Shown in pieces: positions 9,122 to 18,727 of a stretch of DNA of 64,000 bases. The DNA comes from Proteiniphilum saccharofermentans. GTDB taxonomy: Bacteria > Bacteroidota > Bacteroidia > Bacteroidales > Dysgonomonadaceae. The stretch lies in NCBI RefSeq assembly GCF_900095135.1, contig NZ_LT605205.1, positions 310,001 to 374,000 of the forward strand, written 5' to 3'. Below the pieces are notes generated by a model, which was not told the DNA's origin, did no database searches, and saw only the letters and a program-made list of their open reading frames with translations. Every line of letters begins with the position of its first letter. The stretch's first letter is position 1. A program made the position numbers and the translations under genes.

Positions 9122-10183
9122 TCATACAATCGTTATAGTTCTTTTTTCGCGGCTACTTTGGAAAGCGAGTTCAATGATCCGCATCACATTGAGGGCTTCT
9201 TCAGGCTTGACGGCAAGAGGTACTTTTCCGTTGATAGCGTCACGCAGGTTGATGAAATAATCACGGTAATCTCCATGTTCACTTTCCAGTTTTCCCTGGA
9301 TCTTTACTCCTTTATACTCGGCATTGATAGTACCCCAGATGTTTTCGGGTTCGCGTCCCCAGTCTTTTCCTTCGGGTTTGGCGCCTCCGTCGAGTGTTGC
9401 CTCCTGCACGTCAAGCCCATATTTCACAAACGAGCCATTGGTACCGTGAAGCATATAGGTAGCTCCGGGAATACGGCAGATCATTCCCGATTTCAGTGTG
9501 GCTGTAAAGGTGGGGTAGTGGAGGCGTACATCGAAATGGTCGTCGGCTTTTGCCCAGGGGCGTTGTGAATTGATCTTGGCCGTTACCGCTTCCGGCATAC
9601 CGAAAAACCAGAGTGCCTGATCTATAAGGTGCGAACCTAGATCATAGAAAATCCCTGATCCGGGTAGTGGTTCTTCCCGCCATGCACCTCTCGGGCGGGG
9701 TTCGGTACGGTAGCGGTCGAAGTGAGTTTCGTAATCAACAATTTCACCGAGGAGACCACTATCGAGCAGTTTTTTCACTGTTTTGGTATCACTTGTGAAA
9801 CGACGGTTGTGATAGACAGTGAGGATTTTTTGCTGCCGTCTGGAGATCTCGATCAGTTCGGCGGCTTCCTCTACATCTACAGTGAAGGGTTTCTCTACCA
9901 CTACATGCTTACCTGCCAGCAGAGCTTCCCGTGCCCAGCGGAAATGGTCGGTATTGGGTGAAGTAACAATAACGAGGTCAATCTCGGGGTCGTCGATGAT
10001 CCCTTTCCCGTCGGGAACCACTGCGGTAATAGGGTATCGTTCTTCAATAAGCGCTTCTTTCTCGGGATCGGATGTGCTGATCTTCGTGAGCTCAAATCCT
10101 TCTACTACATCGATAAAAGGAGCATGAAATACCCGGCCGGAAAGTCCGTAGCCGATAATGCCTGTACGAATGTTGGTTGACAT
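9122..10183 (-). CDS. Gfo/Idh/MocA-family NAD(P)-dependent oxidoreductase
   Basis: A 353-residue dehydrogenase with N-terminal Rossmann fold (GIIGYGLSGRVFHAPF), the family motif VVEKPF (about residue 95) and a C-terminal GFO/IDH domain (GSGIFYDLGSHLIDQALWFF, with the conserved D and H). Such enzymes oxidise or reduce sugars, inositols or related polyols; the substrate is not determinable. It resembles the YdgJ/YhhX subgroup by its start and length. It stands alone between the sigma terminator and rdgB. Confidence 0.9.
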   Translation of the reverse strand: MSTNIRTGIIGYGLSGRVFHAPFIDVVEGFELTKISTSDPEKEALIEERYPITAVVPDGKGIIDDPEIDLVIVTSPNTDHFRWAREALLAGKHVVVEKPFTVDVEEAAELIEISRRQQKILTVYHNRRFTSDTKTVKKLLDSGLLGEIVDYETHFDRYRTEPRPRGAWREEPLPGSGIFYDLGSHLIDQALWFFGMPEAVTAKINSQRPWAKADDHFDVRLHYPTFTATLKSGMICRIPGATYMLHGTNGSFVKYGLDVQEATLDGGAKPEGKDWGREPENIWGTINAEYKGVKIQGKLESEHGDYRDYFINLRDAINGKVPLAVKPEEALNVMRIIELAFQSSREKRTITIV

Positions 10184-10246
10184 AGGTTGTTAAGTTAAAA
10201 GTGAAAAGTTAAAAGTGAAAAATTTGACAATTTGATGATTTAACGA

Positions 10247-10262
10247 TCCCGACAAGTCGGGA
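10247..10262. repeat. intergenic palindrome TCCCGAC-AA-GTCGGGA, copy 1
   Basis: Seven-base perfect arms with a two-base centre, followed by GACAAGTAGTGACAATTTG. A near-identical copy is at 33783-33798. The short string TGACAATTTGATGAT appears on both sides of this palindrome. It lies in the 110-base gap between rdgB and the oxidoreductase gene. Confidence 0.75.
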
Positions 10263-10293
10263 CAAGTAGTGACAATTTGATGATGAAGCCAAT

Positions 10294-10872
10294 TCAATTT
10301 TTCAACAGAAAACCGACCAGTTTCTCCATAGCCAATGCGCGGTGGCTAATACTGTTCTTTACTTCGTTGCCCAATTCAGCAAAGGTTTTATCATACCCGT
10401 CAGGCATGAAAATGGGATCGTATCCGAAACCGGTCGTACCCCGTTTTTCTTCGATGATCTTCCCTTTGATCACTCCATCAAAAAGATGCTCTTTTCCGTT
10501 GATGACTAATGCAATCACGGTACGGAATTGTGCTGACCGATTTTCTGCCCCCTTTAAAGCCAAAAGTAATTTATCCATATTGTCTGCCGGGTTGCAACCA
10601 TTTCCCGCGTACCGTGACGAGTAGACACCGGGTGCACCATCCAGTGCTCCCACTTCCAGCCCGGTATCGTCGGCAAAGCAGTCGTAACCATATTTCTCCC
10701 TGACAAATCCGGCTTTGATCAGTGCGTTTTCCTCCAGGGTACTGCCTGTTTCTTCGATCTCTTCATGACAGTCGATATCGGCGAGGCTGAGGATACGTAA
10801 CCGTCCTCCTGTAATTTTCCGGATCTCGTCGAGTTTATGTTGGTTGTTGGTGGCGAAAACTATTTCCCTCAT
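10294..10872 (-). CDS. rdgB: XTP/dITP diphosphatase (HAM1/RdgB family)
   Basis: A 192-residue pyrophosphatase that removes dITP, XTP and ITP from the nucleotide pool. All family motifs are visible: [13 protein letters not shown] at the N-terminus, [32 protein letters not shown] and [12 protein letters not shown], then [11 protein letters not shown] near the end. Length is normal. The start is two bases from the stop of the PorW-like gene, so it is the last member of the aroA-to-rdgB operon. The arrangement aroA/small protein/permease/TPR lipoprotein/rdgB is, as I recall, common in Bacteroidales. Confidence 0.96.
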   Translation of the reverse strand: MREIVFATNNQHKLDEIRKITGGRLRILSLADIDCHEEIEETGSTLEENALIKAGFVREKYGYDCFADDTGLEVGALDGAPGVYSSRYAGNGCNPADNMDKLLLALKGAENRSAQFRTVIALVINGKEHLFDGVIKGKIIEEKRGTTGFGYDPIFMPDGYDKTFAELGNEVKNSISHRALAMEKLVGFLLKN

Positions 10873-10874
10873 TG

Positions 10875-12836
10875 TTACTTTCTTATTTTTTGAGCCCTTT
10901 CCCTCTCGCGTTGTTTCAGCGCTGCTTCGCGCTTCCGCTGTCTCTCTTTTAATTCCTGTTCTCTTTGCCGGACCCTGGCTTCACGTTGCCGTTCCCGCTC
11001 TTTTATCAATTGTTCCCTGTTTTTGCGGGGTGCTGTTCCCTGCTGTTGTTGTAATGCTTTGGCAGCATTTTCTTCGAGTTTTCGTTTCAGCGATTCGGGT
11101 GTTTCCCGTTCAATCTGACGGGCTGGTTCTGTCCTGACAGTTTTCTCCCCGGATGTTATCCGTTCAGTCTGATACACCGGTTGCGGTTGAGAGGATATCT
11201 CTTTTTGTTCCGGAATAGTGACCGGAGATGTCTCCAAAGATACAATCTTTTCCGATTCTTTATCCCTTTTTTCTTCAATTTCTACCTTTTCATCTTTTAT
11301 TATTGATTGGAAAGACACAGCAGCCGTTGCCATATTTTTCTTATAGAAAGTATTGTATTCATCCAATTTTTTCCCTGATTGTATGAGTCTCGTGTTCTCT
11401 TCGGAAATGATGACGGGAATAGTTTCCATAACGGCAGATAGGAAACGAGAGTCGGAAAGTATTATCTCTGTGTATCGGGATACCTCTTCAAAAGACCGGA
11501 AAGGTTCGATCTGAAGTGCTTCTACCCCCGGCAGATATATATAGGAGAAGTTGAACCTGCGGAGTTTGAAATGAGAAAAATTGAAATCGGCTATTGTGAA
11601 GAGAAGTTGGTTTTTATCGATAGAACCAGGTGTGAAGGTAAGCAAAAGATAATGTAGCCCGTTTTTATCAGGACTGAAAGGGATGACTTGCCCGTTCTTA
11701 CTCTCAGCGGAGCCGATTGGACGTGATTGCCATAATCCGTTTCGGAATCGCCATTGCCTGTGTAAAGCGGCATTTTCCGCTAAAGTTCTTCCTTCTGACA
11801 ACCGCCCGTGAGTATTTTGGCTGTGCTGTATATTTCCGGCAATTGAATCGGTTGCAACCATAACCGTAGTCATTATTTCTTGTGTCGTCTTATTATCCGG
11901 TTCAGAGGAGCGAAAAATCTGTGCCAGTGAGTCATTTACTATGGCCGATTGCCAGAGAGTAGCGTTTGATATAAGTTCGGAGGGGGTGCGAAGTCCTTTC
12001 ACCTCTTCAAAGGCTTGGAGGGCTTTGTCCTTTTCTCCGGTCACTGCATAGATTTGGCCAAGTAGGAATTGCAATCTTTTTCTCCTGAGATAATCGGATT
12101 CCTGTGCTATGGTTTTTTGTAATTGAGGGATCGCTTCCGGAAACTCTTTTTTCCGGATCAGGAAGTAGGTATAATGTTCGGTAAACAGTCTCTCTAAATG
12201 CATAGGCAATTTCTTATTCCTTAATGCATAAGCTGTTTTTTCCGCATCATATGTTCTCTCCATCTCCGTATATGTCCGTAACATCCATATCTCCGTTTCA
12301 TTCACTATGTCGGGATCGTGACCAAATTGGCGCAGCATTCCGGAGAAGACCGTCAGCGCCTCGTCATAATCACCATTCTGCAAAAGGGCTTTTCCCCGTA
12401 GCATCCATACATTTTTCAGGAATGGATTGAATTCCTCCTGCCGTAGCCATTGCCGGTATTCCTGAGAGTGGGCTTTAGCAGGATCGCGACGCGGCTTTGT
12501 CGTGATGGAGTGTTCACGGATGGCTTTTTCGGTTTTTTCGATCACGGGATCGAAAGTCCCTCCGGAGGACGATTTTTCTGCATTAGGGAGTGAAGGGTAG
12601 AAGGGAAGCAATTCCCCATAGTTTTCATGAAAATTCTCCGCTCTCCCTTTTAAAATCTCGTGGTAAGCCTCTTCGGCATTGAAATAGATATTGTAGCGTG
12701 TGGTGAGTTCATGATAGGCACGTGTGGCTGTCGTATTTCTTCTGGTGGTACATCCCGTAAAAAGAGTGATACAGGCCAATATCCATAGTATATGCCCTGT
12801 TTTTTCTTTCCTCCTTATTCTTTCTGTTGACAACAC
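10875..12836 (-). CDS. porW: TPR lipoprotein, PorW/SprE-like type IX secretion component
   Basis: A 653-residue lipoprotein (LFTGC, Cys29). After the Cys comes the block [20 protein letters not shown], which resembles the N-terminus of PorW/SprE proteins associated with the type IX secretion system. TPR-like repeats follow (about 130-330: [40 protein letters not shown]). The C-terminus (about 590-653) is an extremely charged Arg/Glu/Gln coiled coil. PorW links outer-membrane parts of the secretion machine in Porphyromonas. It is shorter than the roughly 850-residue SprE of Flavobacterium. Symbol by resemblance; a generic TPR lipoprotein is the alternative. Confidence 0.68.
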   Translation of the reverse strand: MLSTERIRRKEKTGHILWILACITLFTGCTTRRNTTATRAYHELTTRYNIYFNAEEAYHEILKGRAENFHENYGELLPFYPSLPNAEKSSSGGTFDPVIEKTEKAIREHSITTKPRRDPAKAHSQEYRQWLRQEEFNPFLKNVWMLRGKALLQNGDYDEALTVFSGMLRQFGHDPDIVNETEIWMLRTYTEMERTYDAEKTAYALRNKKLPMHLERLFTEHYTYFLIRKKEFPEAIPQLQKTIAQESDYLRRKRLQFLLGQIYAVTGEKDKALQAFEEVKGLRTPSELISNATLWQSAIVNDSLAQIFRSSEPDNKTTQEIMTTVMVATDSIAGNIQHSQNTHGRLSEGRTLAENAALHRQWRFRNGLWQSRPIGSAESKNGQVIPFSPDKNGLHYLLLTFTPGSIDKNQLLFTIADFNFSHFKLRRFNFSYIYLPGVEALQIEPFRSFEEVSRYTEIILSDSRFLSAVMETIPVIISEENTRLIQSGKKLDEYNTFYKKNMATAAVSFQSIIKDEKVEIEEKRDKESEKIVSLETSPVTIPEQKEISSQPQPVYQTERITSGEKTVRTEPARQIERETPESLKRKLEENAAKALQQQQGTAPRKNREQLIKERERQREARVRQREQELKERQRKREAALKQRERERAQKIRK

Positions 12837-12961
12837 TGGTGATCTCCTTTCCGGGTAATTATCTCTTTTAATTAACTCGAAAAATAGAATTTTATTGTCC
12901 TATCGTGTGTTTGAAACTAAATGGAATACCAACCCTATTGGAATAAACAGAGTTTTTGTCT

Positions 12962-13804
12962 CTACGGTATCTCTTGTGGCGCAGTCTTTAATGTTTTACC
13001 GGTAACAACTTTTATTGCCTTGGCAATAAAAAACATCATGATAAGCACAAAAATGATAAATGCGCCGGAAGGTACATTCAGATAATAGGAGAGTAACAAT
13101 CCTGTTACACAACCTGTAAAGCTTAACAGGATTGAGAGAGAAATTATTTTTGAATAGTTCACCGTGAAGAGGTTGGCTGTCATCTGCGGCACTGTGATCA
13201 GGGACATCAGCAGTACGATTCCCACCAACCGGATGCTTAATACGATGGTAACGGCAATGAAAAGCATCATCGCATATTCGATAAACTGTGTGGGTAAGCG
13301 TCGGGTTTGTGCAAATTCGGTATCGAACGATACGGAAACAATAGCATGATAGAACAGGATAAAGAAAAGCAGGAGGATCAACGATAGGACGAGCAGGGCG
13401 GTAATATCACTACGAGTGATGGTAAGGATATTCCCGAAAAGGTACTCCGACAGGTTGGGCGCATAGCCGGGTGTGAGGAAGGTGAGCACTATCCCGATGG
13501 CCATCCCCAATGACCAGAAGACGGCAATGGCCGAATCTTCACGTACACCCTGTTTCTGTGATAACCATTGGATGCCGAATGCCGAGAATATGGAGAAAAC
13601 CATAGCCGACAAAATGGGAGAGAGGCTGAAATAGAACCCTATCCCCAATCCTCCTAACGAGGCGTGGGTTATACCGCCGCTGATGAATACCAATCTTTTG
13701 GTGACTACGTAAGTGCCTATGATACCACAGGCAATACTTGCAAAAAAACTGCCTAGCAGAGCATTGCGAAAGAAAGCATAATCCAGGAGTTCAATGATAT
13801 TCAT
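12962..13804 (-). CDS. ABC-3 family metal transporter permease (ZnuB-like)
   Basis: A 280-residue membrane protein with about eight helices. It has the ABC-3 hallmarks: GGITHASLGGLGIGFY near residue 45, then SVSFDTEFAQTRRLP and a C-terminal VPSGAFIIFVLIMMF. The family imports Zn, Mn or Fe with an ATPase and a binding protein. Neither partner is encoded in the window, which is unusual. It lies five bases downstream of the Cys-rich membrane protein and upstream of the PorW-like gene. Confidence 0.9.
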   Translation of the reverse strand: MNIIELLDYAFFRNALLGSFFASIACGIIGTYVVTKRLVFISGGITHASLGGLGIGFYFSLSPILSAMVFSIFSAFGIQWLSQKQGVREDSAIAVFWSLGMAIGIVLTFLTPGYAPNLSEYLFGNILTITRSDITALLVLSLILLLFFILFYHAIVSVSFDTEFAQTRRLPTQFIEYAMMLFIAVTIVLSIRLVGIVLLMSLITVPQMTANLFTVNYSKIISLSILLSFTGCVTGLLLSYYLNVPSGAFIIFVLIMMFFIAKAIKVVTGKTLKTAPQEIP

Positions 13805-13808
13805 CCGG

Positions 13809-14243
13809 TCAGCAGGCGTGCATTTTTTGTGCCCTCAATTCATTGACGAACATCAGCACTTCGTCTTTCAACTGGTCAGGAAGGGAAATATCCCTCATTT
13901 GGAGACTCCTGATCCAGCGTGGCTTTTCTTCGTCGAGTACGGAATAAAAGACTTCCCGGAATTCATCTATTTCATTGGCTGCATAGCCGTCAGAATCGCG
14001 GTGAGCATACCGGTCGAGCTCTTCATCGTCGAAATATTCCGGTTTCTCTGCAAAAGCAGCTATCAGGCTATCCCGCTCACATGTTTCATGTGCACCGCAA
14101 CAGCCGCTATCTCCCAGATTTATGGAAGGGGGAGTTGCCTCACGCTCCTTATTGTTCCCTTTCCTGCGTTGCAGGTAGTTGGAGATTGTGAGTGCCACAA
14201 CGAAAAAGAGTATAATGCCTGTGAAAAGGAGTAAACTTTGCAT
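13809..14243 (-). CDS. conserved single-pass membrane protein with Cys/His cluster
   Basis: A 144-residue protein with one N-terminal helix (about 3-21), a basic linker (QRRKGNNKE), a Cys/His cluster (SGCCGAHETCE, about residues 50-60) and an acidic soluble domain (YFDDEELDRYAHRDSDGYA). I recall related proteins next to aroA in other Bacteroidales, but no function is established. The Cys/His cluster and close linkage to a metal permease (stop and start five bases apart) suggest metal binding; this is inference. Five bases separate it from aroA upstream. Confidence 0.78.
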   Translation of the reverse strand: MQSLLLFTGIILFFVVALTISNYLQRRKGNNKEREATPPSINLGDSGCCGAHETCERDSLIAAFAEKPEYFDDEELDRYAHRDSDGYAANEIDEFREVFYSVLDEEKPRWIRSLQMRDISLPDQLKDEVLMFVNELRAQKMHAC

Positions 14244-14248
14244 AATAA

Positions 14249-15478
14249 TTACCTTTCTTCAATTGTAAATCCCGCCTGTTTCAGGTCGTTCCAAAAATCA
14301 GGGTAGGATTTGGATACTACTTTAGGATCATTGATAATGAGTGATCCGGACACAATGGCTCCGGGAGCCAGTGACATGGCCATCCGGTGATCGTCATAAG
14401 TGTCGATGGCCGGTTCTTTTTCCGGCAGACACCGTTCTCCGTCCCACTCCAGCATCCCGATTTCATTCTCCTTAAGCAGGTAGCCCGACTTCTTCAATTC
14501 GTTGATCAGTGCGGCCACCCTGTCAGTTTCCTTTATCTTCAGGCTTTGAATCCCGGAGAAAAGAAACGGTATGCCTTTAAAACAACAAGTGGCGGCAAAA
14601 GTTTGTGCCAGATCCGGCTCATTTACAAAATCGTGGAAAAATTTTTTGGTTCCCTTTTTTGTATTTCGGATGATAATGCCTTCCGGGACGAATTCTGTTG
14701 TAACCCCCAAATCGCTGAACAGGTTGGTCACGTTGGAATCGCCCTGAAGGCTGTTTCTACCTAAACCTTTTAACGTTACTTCCGCCCCGGGGATAAGGGA
14801 TGCCATCTCATACCAGTAAGAGGCGGCAGTCCAGTCCGGTTCCACCACAAACTCTACAGGGTTGTACACCTGCGGTTTCACGACGATGTCGTTACCGTCC
14901 CACTTAGTCTGTACCCCGCATTTCTCCATCATGCTGATAGTGAGGTGTATATAGGGCTTCGATACGATTTCATTTTCGATATGCATCACCAGTCCGTTTT
15001 CCATTCCGGGCGCTATCATCAGTAAGGCAGATATAAATTGCGAGCTGATATTGCCCGACAGGTAGACTTCGCCTCCTTTTAGCCTTTTACCTTTTATTTT
15101 CAAGGGTGGATATCCCTCTTTTTCCAAATAATCAATTTCGGCTCCTAAGGCTATAAGTGTCTCCACCAGCGGATAAATGGGCCTTTCATGCATCCGCTTC
15201 GAGCCTTTGATGATCCATTCGCCTTCCATTCCTGCCAGAAAAGCTGTCAGAAAACGCATGGCGGTACCGGCAGCCTTTATATCGAACTGGTTGGATTTGG
15301 AATTGAATGCGTCTATGAGCACTTGTGTATCTTCACAGTCCGACAGATTCCTGATCGGGTAAGGACTCAAACTCAAGGCATTCAGAATAAGTGCCCTATT
15401 GCTCATACTCTTGGATGCGGGAAGCTGCACGGTTGTGCGCAGGGCATCAGGTGGGTATATTTTATATTGTAACGGCAT
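14249..15478 (-). CDS. aroA: 3-phosphoshikimate 1-carboxyvinyltransferase (EPSP synthase)
   Basis: This cytosolic enzyme of the shikimate pathway transfers the enolpyruvyl group of PEP to shikimate 3-phosphate. At 409 residues it is of the compact Bacteroidetes type. Visible motifs: LPASKSMSNRALILNAL (substrate Lys/Ser), GTAMRFLTAFLAG, LSGNISSQFISALLM, IKETDRVAALINELKKSG and YDDHRMAMSLAPGAI. It is the first gene of the operon running to rdgB. The start ATG lies at the end of a 114-base AT-rich spacer. Confidence 0.96.
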   Translation of the reverse strand: MPLQYKIYPPDALRTTVQLPASKSMSNRALILNALSLSPYPIRNLSDCEDTQVLIDAFNSKSNQFDIKAAGTAMRFLTAFLAGMEGEWIIKGSKRMHERPIYPLVETLIALGAEIDYLEKEGYPPLKIKGKRLKGGEVYLSGNISSQFISALLMIAPGMENGLVMHIENEIVSKPYIHLTISMMEKCGVQTKWDGNDIVVKPQVYNPVEFVVEPDWTAASYWYEMASLIPGAEVTLKGLGRNSLQGDSNVTNLFSDLGVTTEFVPEGIIIRNTKKGTKKFFHDFVNEPDLAQTFAATCCFKGIPFLFSGIQSLKIKETDRVAALINELKKSGYLLKENEIGMLEWDGERCLPEKEPAIDTYDDHRMAMSLAPGAIVSGSLIINDPKVVSKSYPDFWNDLKQAGFTIEER

Positions 15479-15592
15479 TTGCGGGTGAAATATTGATACA
15501 AAAATAATACTTTAAACCGAAGGTTGAGCGGTTTATTTCCGCTTTTACTTTGTTTTAATTGATTTAAACTTTTTTCTCTTTCAACTACCGCG

Positions 15593-16927
15593 TTATGCGG
15601 CCAATCCGTAGATAAAAATAGCCAGCATGGCAGTAGGGACTACATAGCGTAACAGGAATATATAGGTTCTGAGAAATCCTATGCCAAATTTGAGCGTCCT
15701 TTCATTGGTGAGTTGTGCATATACAAGTCTGCGGTTGAGATGCCATCCTACGAAAAGAGAAATGAAGAAACCGCCTATCGGCAGCATGAATTTGGCAGAA
15801 GCAACATCGAGGAAATTGAAAAATGATGAGGAGAACGAGGCGAAGATGCCTAAAATGATTACACCTGCAGTGACCAATAGTGTACTTTTTCTACGTGAAA
15901 TGTGATATTCTTCGTGGATATATACCGTGACTACCTCCATCAGGGAAATAGTGGATGTAAGGGCTGCGAGTGCCAACAGGCAAAAGAAAAGGGTGCTCCA
16001 AATCATAGAACCCGCCATCTGGTTGAACAATTCGGGTAATGTGATAAAGAGTAATCCCGGACCGCCGGCTACCAGTTCGTCGACAATGGTGCCGGGATTG
16101 GTTGTCAAAGCGAATGCCGCGGGAAAGATGACCACACCGGCGAGAATAGCCACCAGTGAGTCGAGAACGGAAACCTGTACCGCTGTTTTTACAAGTGGAG
16201 TCTTATCATTGAAGTAGGATCCGTAAGTGATCATACAACCCATGCCGAGGGAGAGGGAGAAGAAAGCCTGTCCCATGGCATCGAGGAAGACGGTCGATTT
16301 TACATGCGCCAGGTCGGGCTTGAAAAGGAAATTGAGTCCTGCTATAGCACCGTCAAGGGTAACCGAACGGATGGCCAGTATAATAAGTAACAGGAAGAGT
16401 AATGGCATTAAAATCTTGGCAGATTGCTCAATCCCTTTCTTCACGCCGGAAAGGATAAAGAATGCAGTGAGAAGTGTAAAGATAATCATCCAGATGATTT
16501 GTTTGGCAGGATTACTTTGCAATTCTATGAAGTTGGCCGAAAGATTATCCACCCCAAAGAGATATCCCGAGACCGATTGGAAGATATAGACAAGTGTCCA
16601 GCCGCACACTACCATATAAAATCCCATGATGACAAATCCGGTGAGTACACCCAGCCTGCCGACCCATTTCCATTGGGTACCGGGAGCCAGTTTGTGATAA
16701 GCACCGGCGGTATTGGCCCGGGAGGCCCTGCCGACCATGAATTCGCTTACCATAAGCGGTATGCCGAAAAACAAGATACAACCAATGTATACCAGGATAA
16801 AAATGGCCCCTCCACCATCAGCCGTCTGGCTGGGAAAACGCCAGATATTACCTAAACCTACGGCTGATCCTGCGGCTGCGGCGATTACTCCGATTTTTGA
16901 TACAAATGTTGCTCGTTTATCAGACAT
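15593..16927 (-). CDS. neurotransmitter:sodium symporter (NSS) family transporter
   Basis: A 444-residue Na+-coupled transporter of the LeuT fold. The first helix carries the sodium/substrate-binding signature GSAVGLGNIWRFP, followed by GGGAIFILVYIGCILFFGIP and SEFMVGRASR. About eleven hydrophobic segments are visible, as in many bacterial members. Substrates in the family are amino acids, commonly tryptophan, tyrosine or branched-chain; which one applies here is not readable. It lies 36 bases upstream of the cysS stop on the same strand. Confidence 0.93.
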   Translation of the reverse strand: MSDKRATFVSKIGVIAAAAGSAVGLGNIWRFPSQTADGGGAIFILVYIGCILFFGIPLMVSEFMVGRASRANTAGAYHKLAPGTQWKWVGRLGVLTGFVIMGFYMVVCGWTLVYIFQSVSGYLFGVDNLSANFIELQSNPAKQIIWMIIFTLLTAFFILSGVKKGIEQSAKILMPLLFLLLIILAIRSVTLDGAIAGLNFLFKPDLAHVKSTVFLDAMGQAFFSLSLGMGCMITYGSYFNDKTPLVKTAVQVSVLDSLVAILAGVVIFPAAFALTTNPGTIVDELVAGGPGLLFITLPELFNQMAGSMIWSTLFFCLLALAALTSTISLMEVVTVYIHEEYHISRRKSTLLVTAGVIILGIFASFSSSFFNFLDVASAKFMLPIGGFFISLFVGWHLNRRLVYAQLTNERTLKFGIGFLRTYIFLLRYVVPTAMLAIFIYGLAA

Positions 16928-16963
16928 AATATAGTTGTTTTCGTTAATTCTGATGATGGTCTT

Positions 16964-18442
16964 TTAAATTCTCCATTCTACCCCCTCTTTGGTGTCTTTT
17001 ATCTCTACACCAATCGCTTTCAGTTCATCGCGGATTTTATCTGATGTACTCCAGTCTTTGTTTTCCCGTGCCGTTTTACGGATGTCGATAATTAAATTCA
17101 TCAATCCCTCTATCACGTCACTGCCGCCCATGCTTTTTGACTCGTCAAGCAGTCCCAATACCTCGAAAATAAAGGTATGCATTAGTTTTCTCAAAGCCTC
17201 CAGGTCGGCCGTGGTGAGGGTTTCTTTTTTGTCGTTAGCCGAATTGATGATACGTACCCCTTCAAACAGATTTGCGATCAGTACAGGACTGTTAAAATCA
17301 TCGTTCATGGCGGCATAACATTTTTCCTCCAGTGCAGCGATATCTACCGAAGAGGAAGCGGACGGAGATAATTTCTCTAATACCGACAGGCTTTCCATCA
17401 GTTTTTTGTATCCTTTTTCTGCTGCTTGCAGTGCTTCGTTGGAGAAATCGAGCGTGCTTCTGTAGTGTGATTGCGCCATGAAGAAGCGTACTGTCATTGG
17501 AGAGTATCCTCTTTCCAATAAGGGATGGTCTCCTGTGAACAGTTCTTTGGGTAAGAAGCCGTTCCCGGCTGTTTTGGACATGCGGGCACCGTTCACAGTG
17601 AGCATATTGGTGTGCAACCAGTATTTGGCGGGTGCGGTGTGGTTACAAGCTTCTGATTGGGCGATCTCGTTGGTGTGGTGGGTTGCCTGGAGATCCATCC
17701 CTCCCCCATGTATATCGAAAGTAGTGCCCAGATACTTTGTACTCATTGCCGAACACTCTATATGCCAGCCGGGGAATCCCCATCCCCAGGGGGAGGGCCA
17801 CTGCATCAGGGTCTCCGGTTTTGCCTTGATCCAAAGGGCAAAGTCGAGCCTGCCCCGCTTCTCGTCCTGTCCGCCCAGTTCCCGTGTCCCTTCCAGCAGG
17901 TCTTCCATCTTTCGGTTAGTGAGTTGGCCGTAATCATGCTCTTTGCTGTATTTCTCCACATCGAAATAGACAGAACCGTTTACCTCATAAGCGAACCCCG
18001 CGGCCATGATCTTTTTGATCATCTCTATCTGCTCTATTATATGCCCGGTGGCAGCCGGCTCTATGCTGGGAGGAAGTGTGTTGAAGAGTGCCATTACGTC
18101 ATGGAAGCCAATAGTGTATTTCTGTACTATCTCCATCGGTTCCAACTGCTCCAGTTTGGCCCTTTTGGCAAATTTATCATCACCCTCATCCCGGTCGCCC
18201 TCCAAATGGCCGGCATCGGTGATGTTACGCACATAGCGTACCTTGTATCCGAGATGGAGCAGATACCTGTATATCATATCAAAAGAGATGAAAGTGCGGC
18301 AATTCCCGAGATGTATATCGCTGTAGACAGTAGGTCCGCAAACATACATACCCACAAGAGGGGGATGCAGCGGTTCAAATGGTTCTTTTGTCCTACTGAG
18401 TGTGTTGTAGATTATCAACCTCTTTTCCTTTTCTTCGCTCAT
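16964..18442 (-). CDS. cysS: cysteinyl-tRNA synthetase
   Basis: This class I synthetase charges tRNA-Cys. With the ATG at 18442 (MSEEKEKRLIIYNTL) it is 492 residues, the normal length. The longer open frame upstream is Phe/Ser/His-rich junk and is rejected. Motifs: MYVCGPTVYSDIHLGN with the Cys zinc ligand and HIGH-like HLGN, GWGFPGWHIECSAMS, GGGMDLQATHHTNEIAQSE (zinc ligands) and a KMSKS variant, RMSKTAGN. A DALR-like helical domain is C-terminal. Confidence 0.96.
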   Translation of the reverse strand: MSEEKEKRLIIYNTLSRTKEPFEPLHPPLVGMYVCGPTVYSDIHLGNCRTFISFDMIYRYLLHLGYKVRYVRNITDAGHLEGDRDEGDDKFAKRAKLEQLEPMEIVQKYTIGFHDVMALFNTLPPSIEPAATGHIIEQIEMIKKIMAAGFAYEVNGSVYFDVEKYSKEHDYGQLTNRKMEDLLEGTRELGGQDEKRGRLDFALWIKAKPETLMQWPSPWGWGFPGWHIECSAMSTKYLGTTFDIHGGGMDLQATHHTNEIAQSEACNHTAPAKYWLHTNMLTVNGARMSKTAGNGFLPKELFTGDHPLLERGYSPMTVRFFMAQSHYRSTLDFSNEALQAAEKGYKKLMESLSVLEKLSPSASSSVDIAALEEKCYAAMNDDFNSPVLIANLFEGVRIINSANDKKETLTTADLEALRKLMHTFIFEVLGLLDESKSMGGSDVIEGLMNLIIDIRKTARENKDWSTSDKIRDELKAIGVEIKDTKEGVEWRI

Positions 18443-18675
18443 AATGAATGATGTTTTTTTAAGAGAGGCAAAAATACAAATTATAATAGAATAATATGTA
18501 AAAGTAAAGTGGGAATGTGGAAAAGAGGAAAAGCGGAAAGGTGCCTGAGTGGTTAGGCGGCTAAGTGGATGAGTGGACTGAAATGAATTGGAAATAGAGA
18601 ATTGAAAATGGAAAATCGACGGAGTCAAATCTTGAAAAAGAGTCACATTTATGAGGCTGTTTTGTATATTTTTAA

Positions 18676-18683
18676 TATTTTTG
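18676..18683 (+). promoter_or_regulatory. -7 box TATTTTTG upstream of DUF5020/permease genes
   Basis: An exact TAnnTTTG match 44 bases before the DUF5020 start, in the 285-base space between the divergent cysS and DUF5020 genes. A TTTG at 18661 is too close to be a standard -33 box. The rest of this space is low-complexity purine-rich DNA. Confidence 0.4.
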
Positions 18684-18727
18684 CGGCTTCTTTGGATTCA
18701 CTTGAATTATTAAAACAAAAAGTCTTT

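Noticed and set aside
10190-10290. AAGTTAAAAGTGAAAAG and GACAATTTGATGAT short repeats
   Set aside because: Not CRISPR: units are under 20 bases, unequal and without unique spacers. They are degenerate intergenic low-complexity repeats.
18541-18590. tRNA-like stretch GTGCCTGAGTGGTTAGGCGG
   Set aside because: It resembles a D-arm, but no anticodon arm, T arm or acceptor stem follows. It is low-complexity G/A-rich DNA.
16964-18646. Longer cysS reading frame of 560 residues
   Set aside because: The 68 extra N-terminal residues are low-complexity Phe/Ser/His sequence without counterpart in the enzyme. The ATG at 18442 gives the normal N-terminus.
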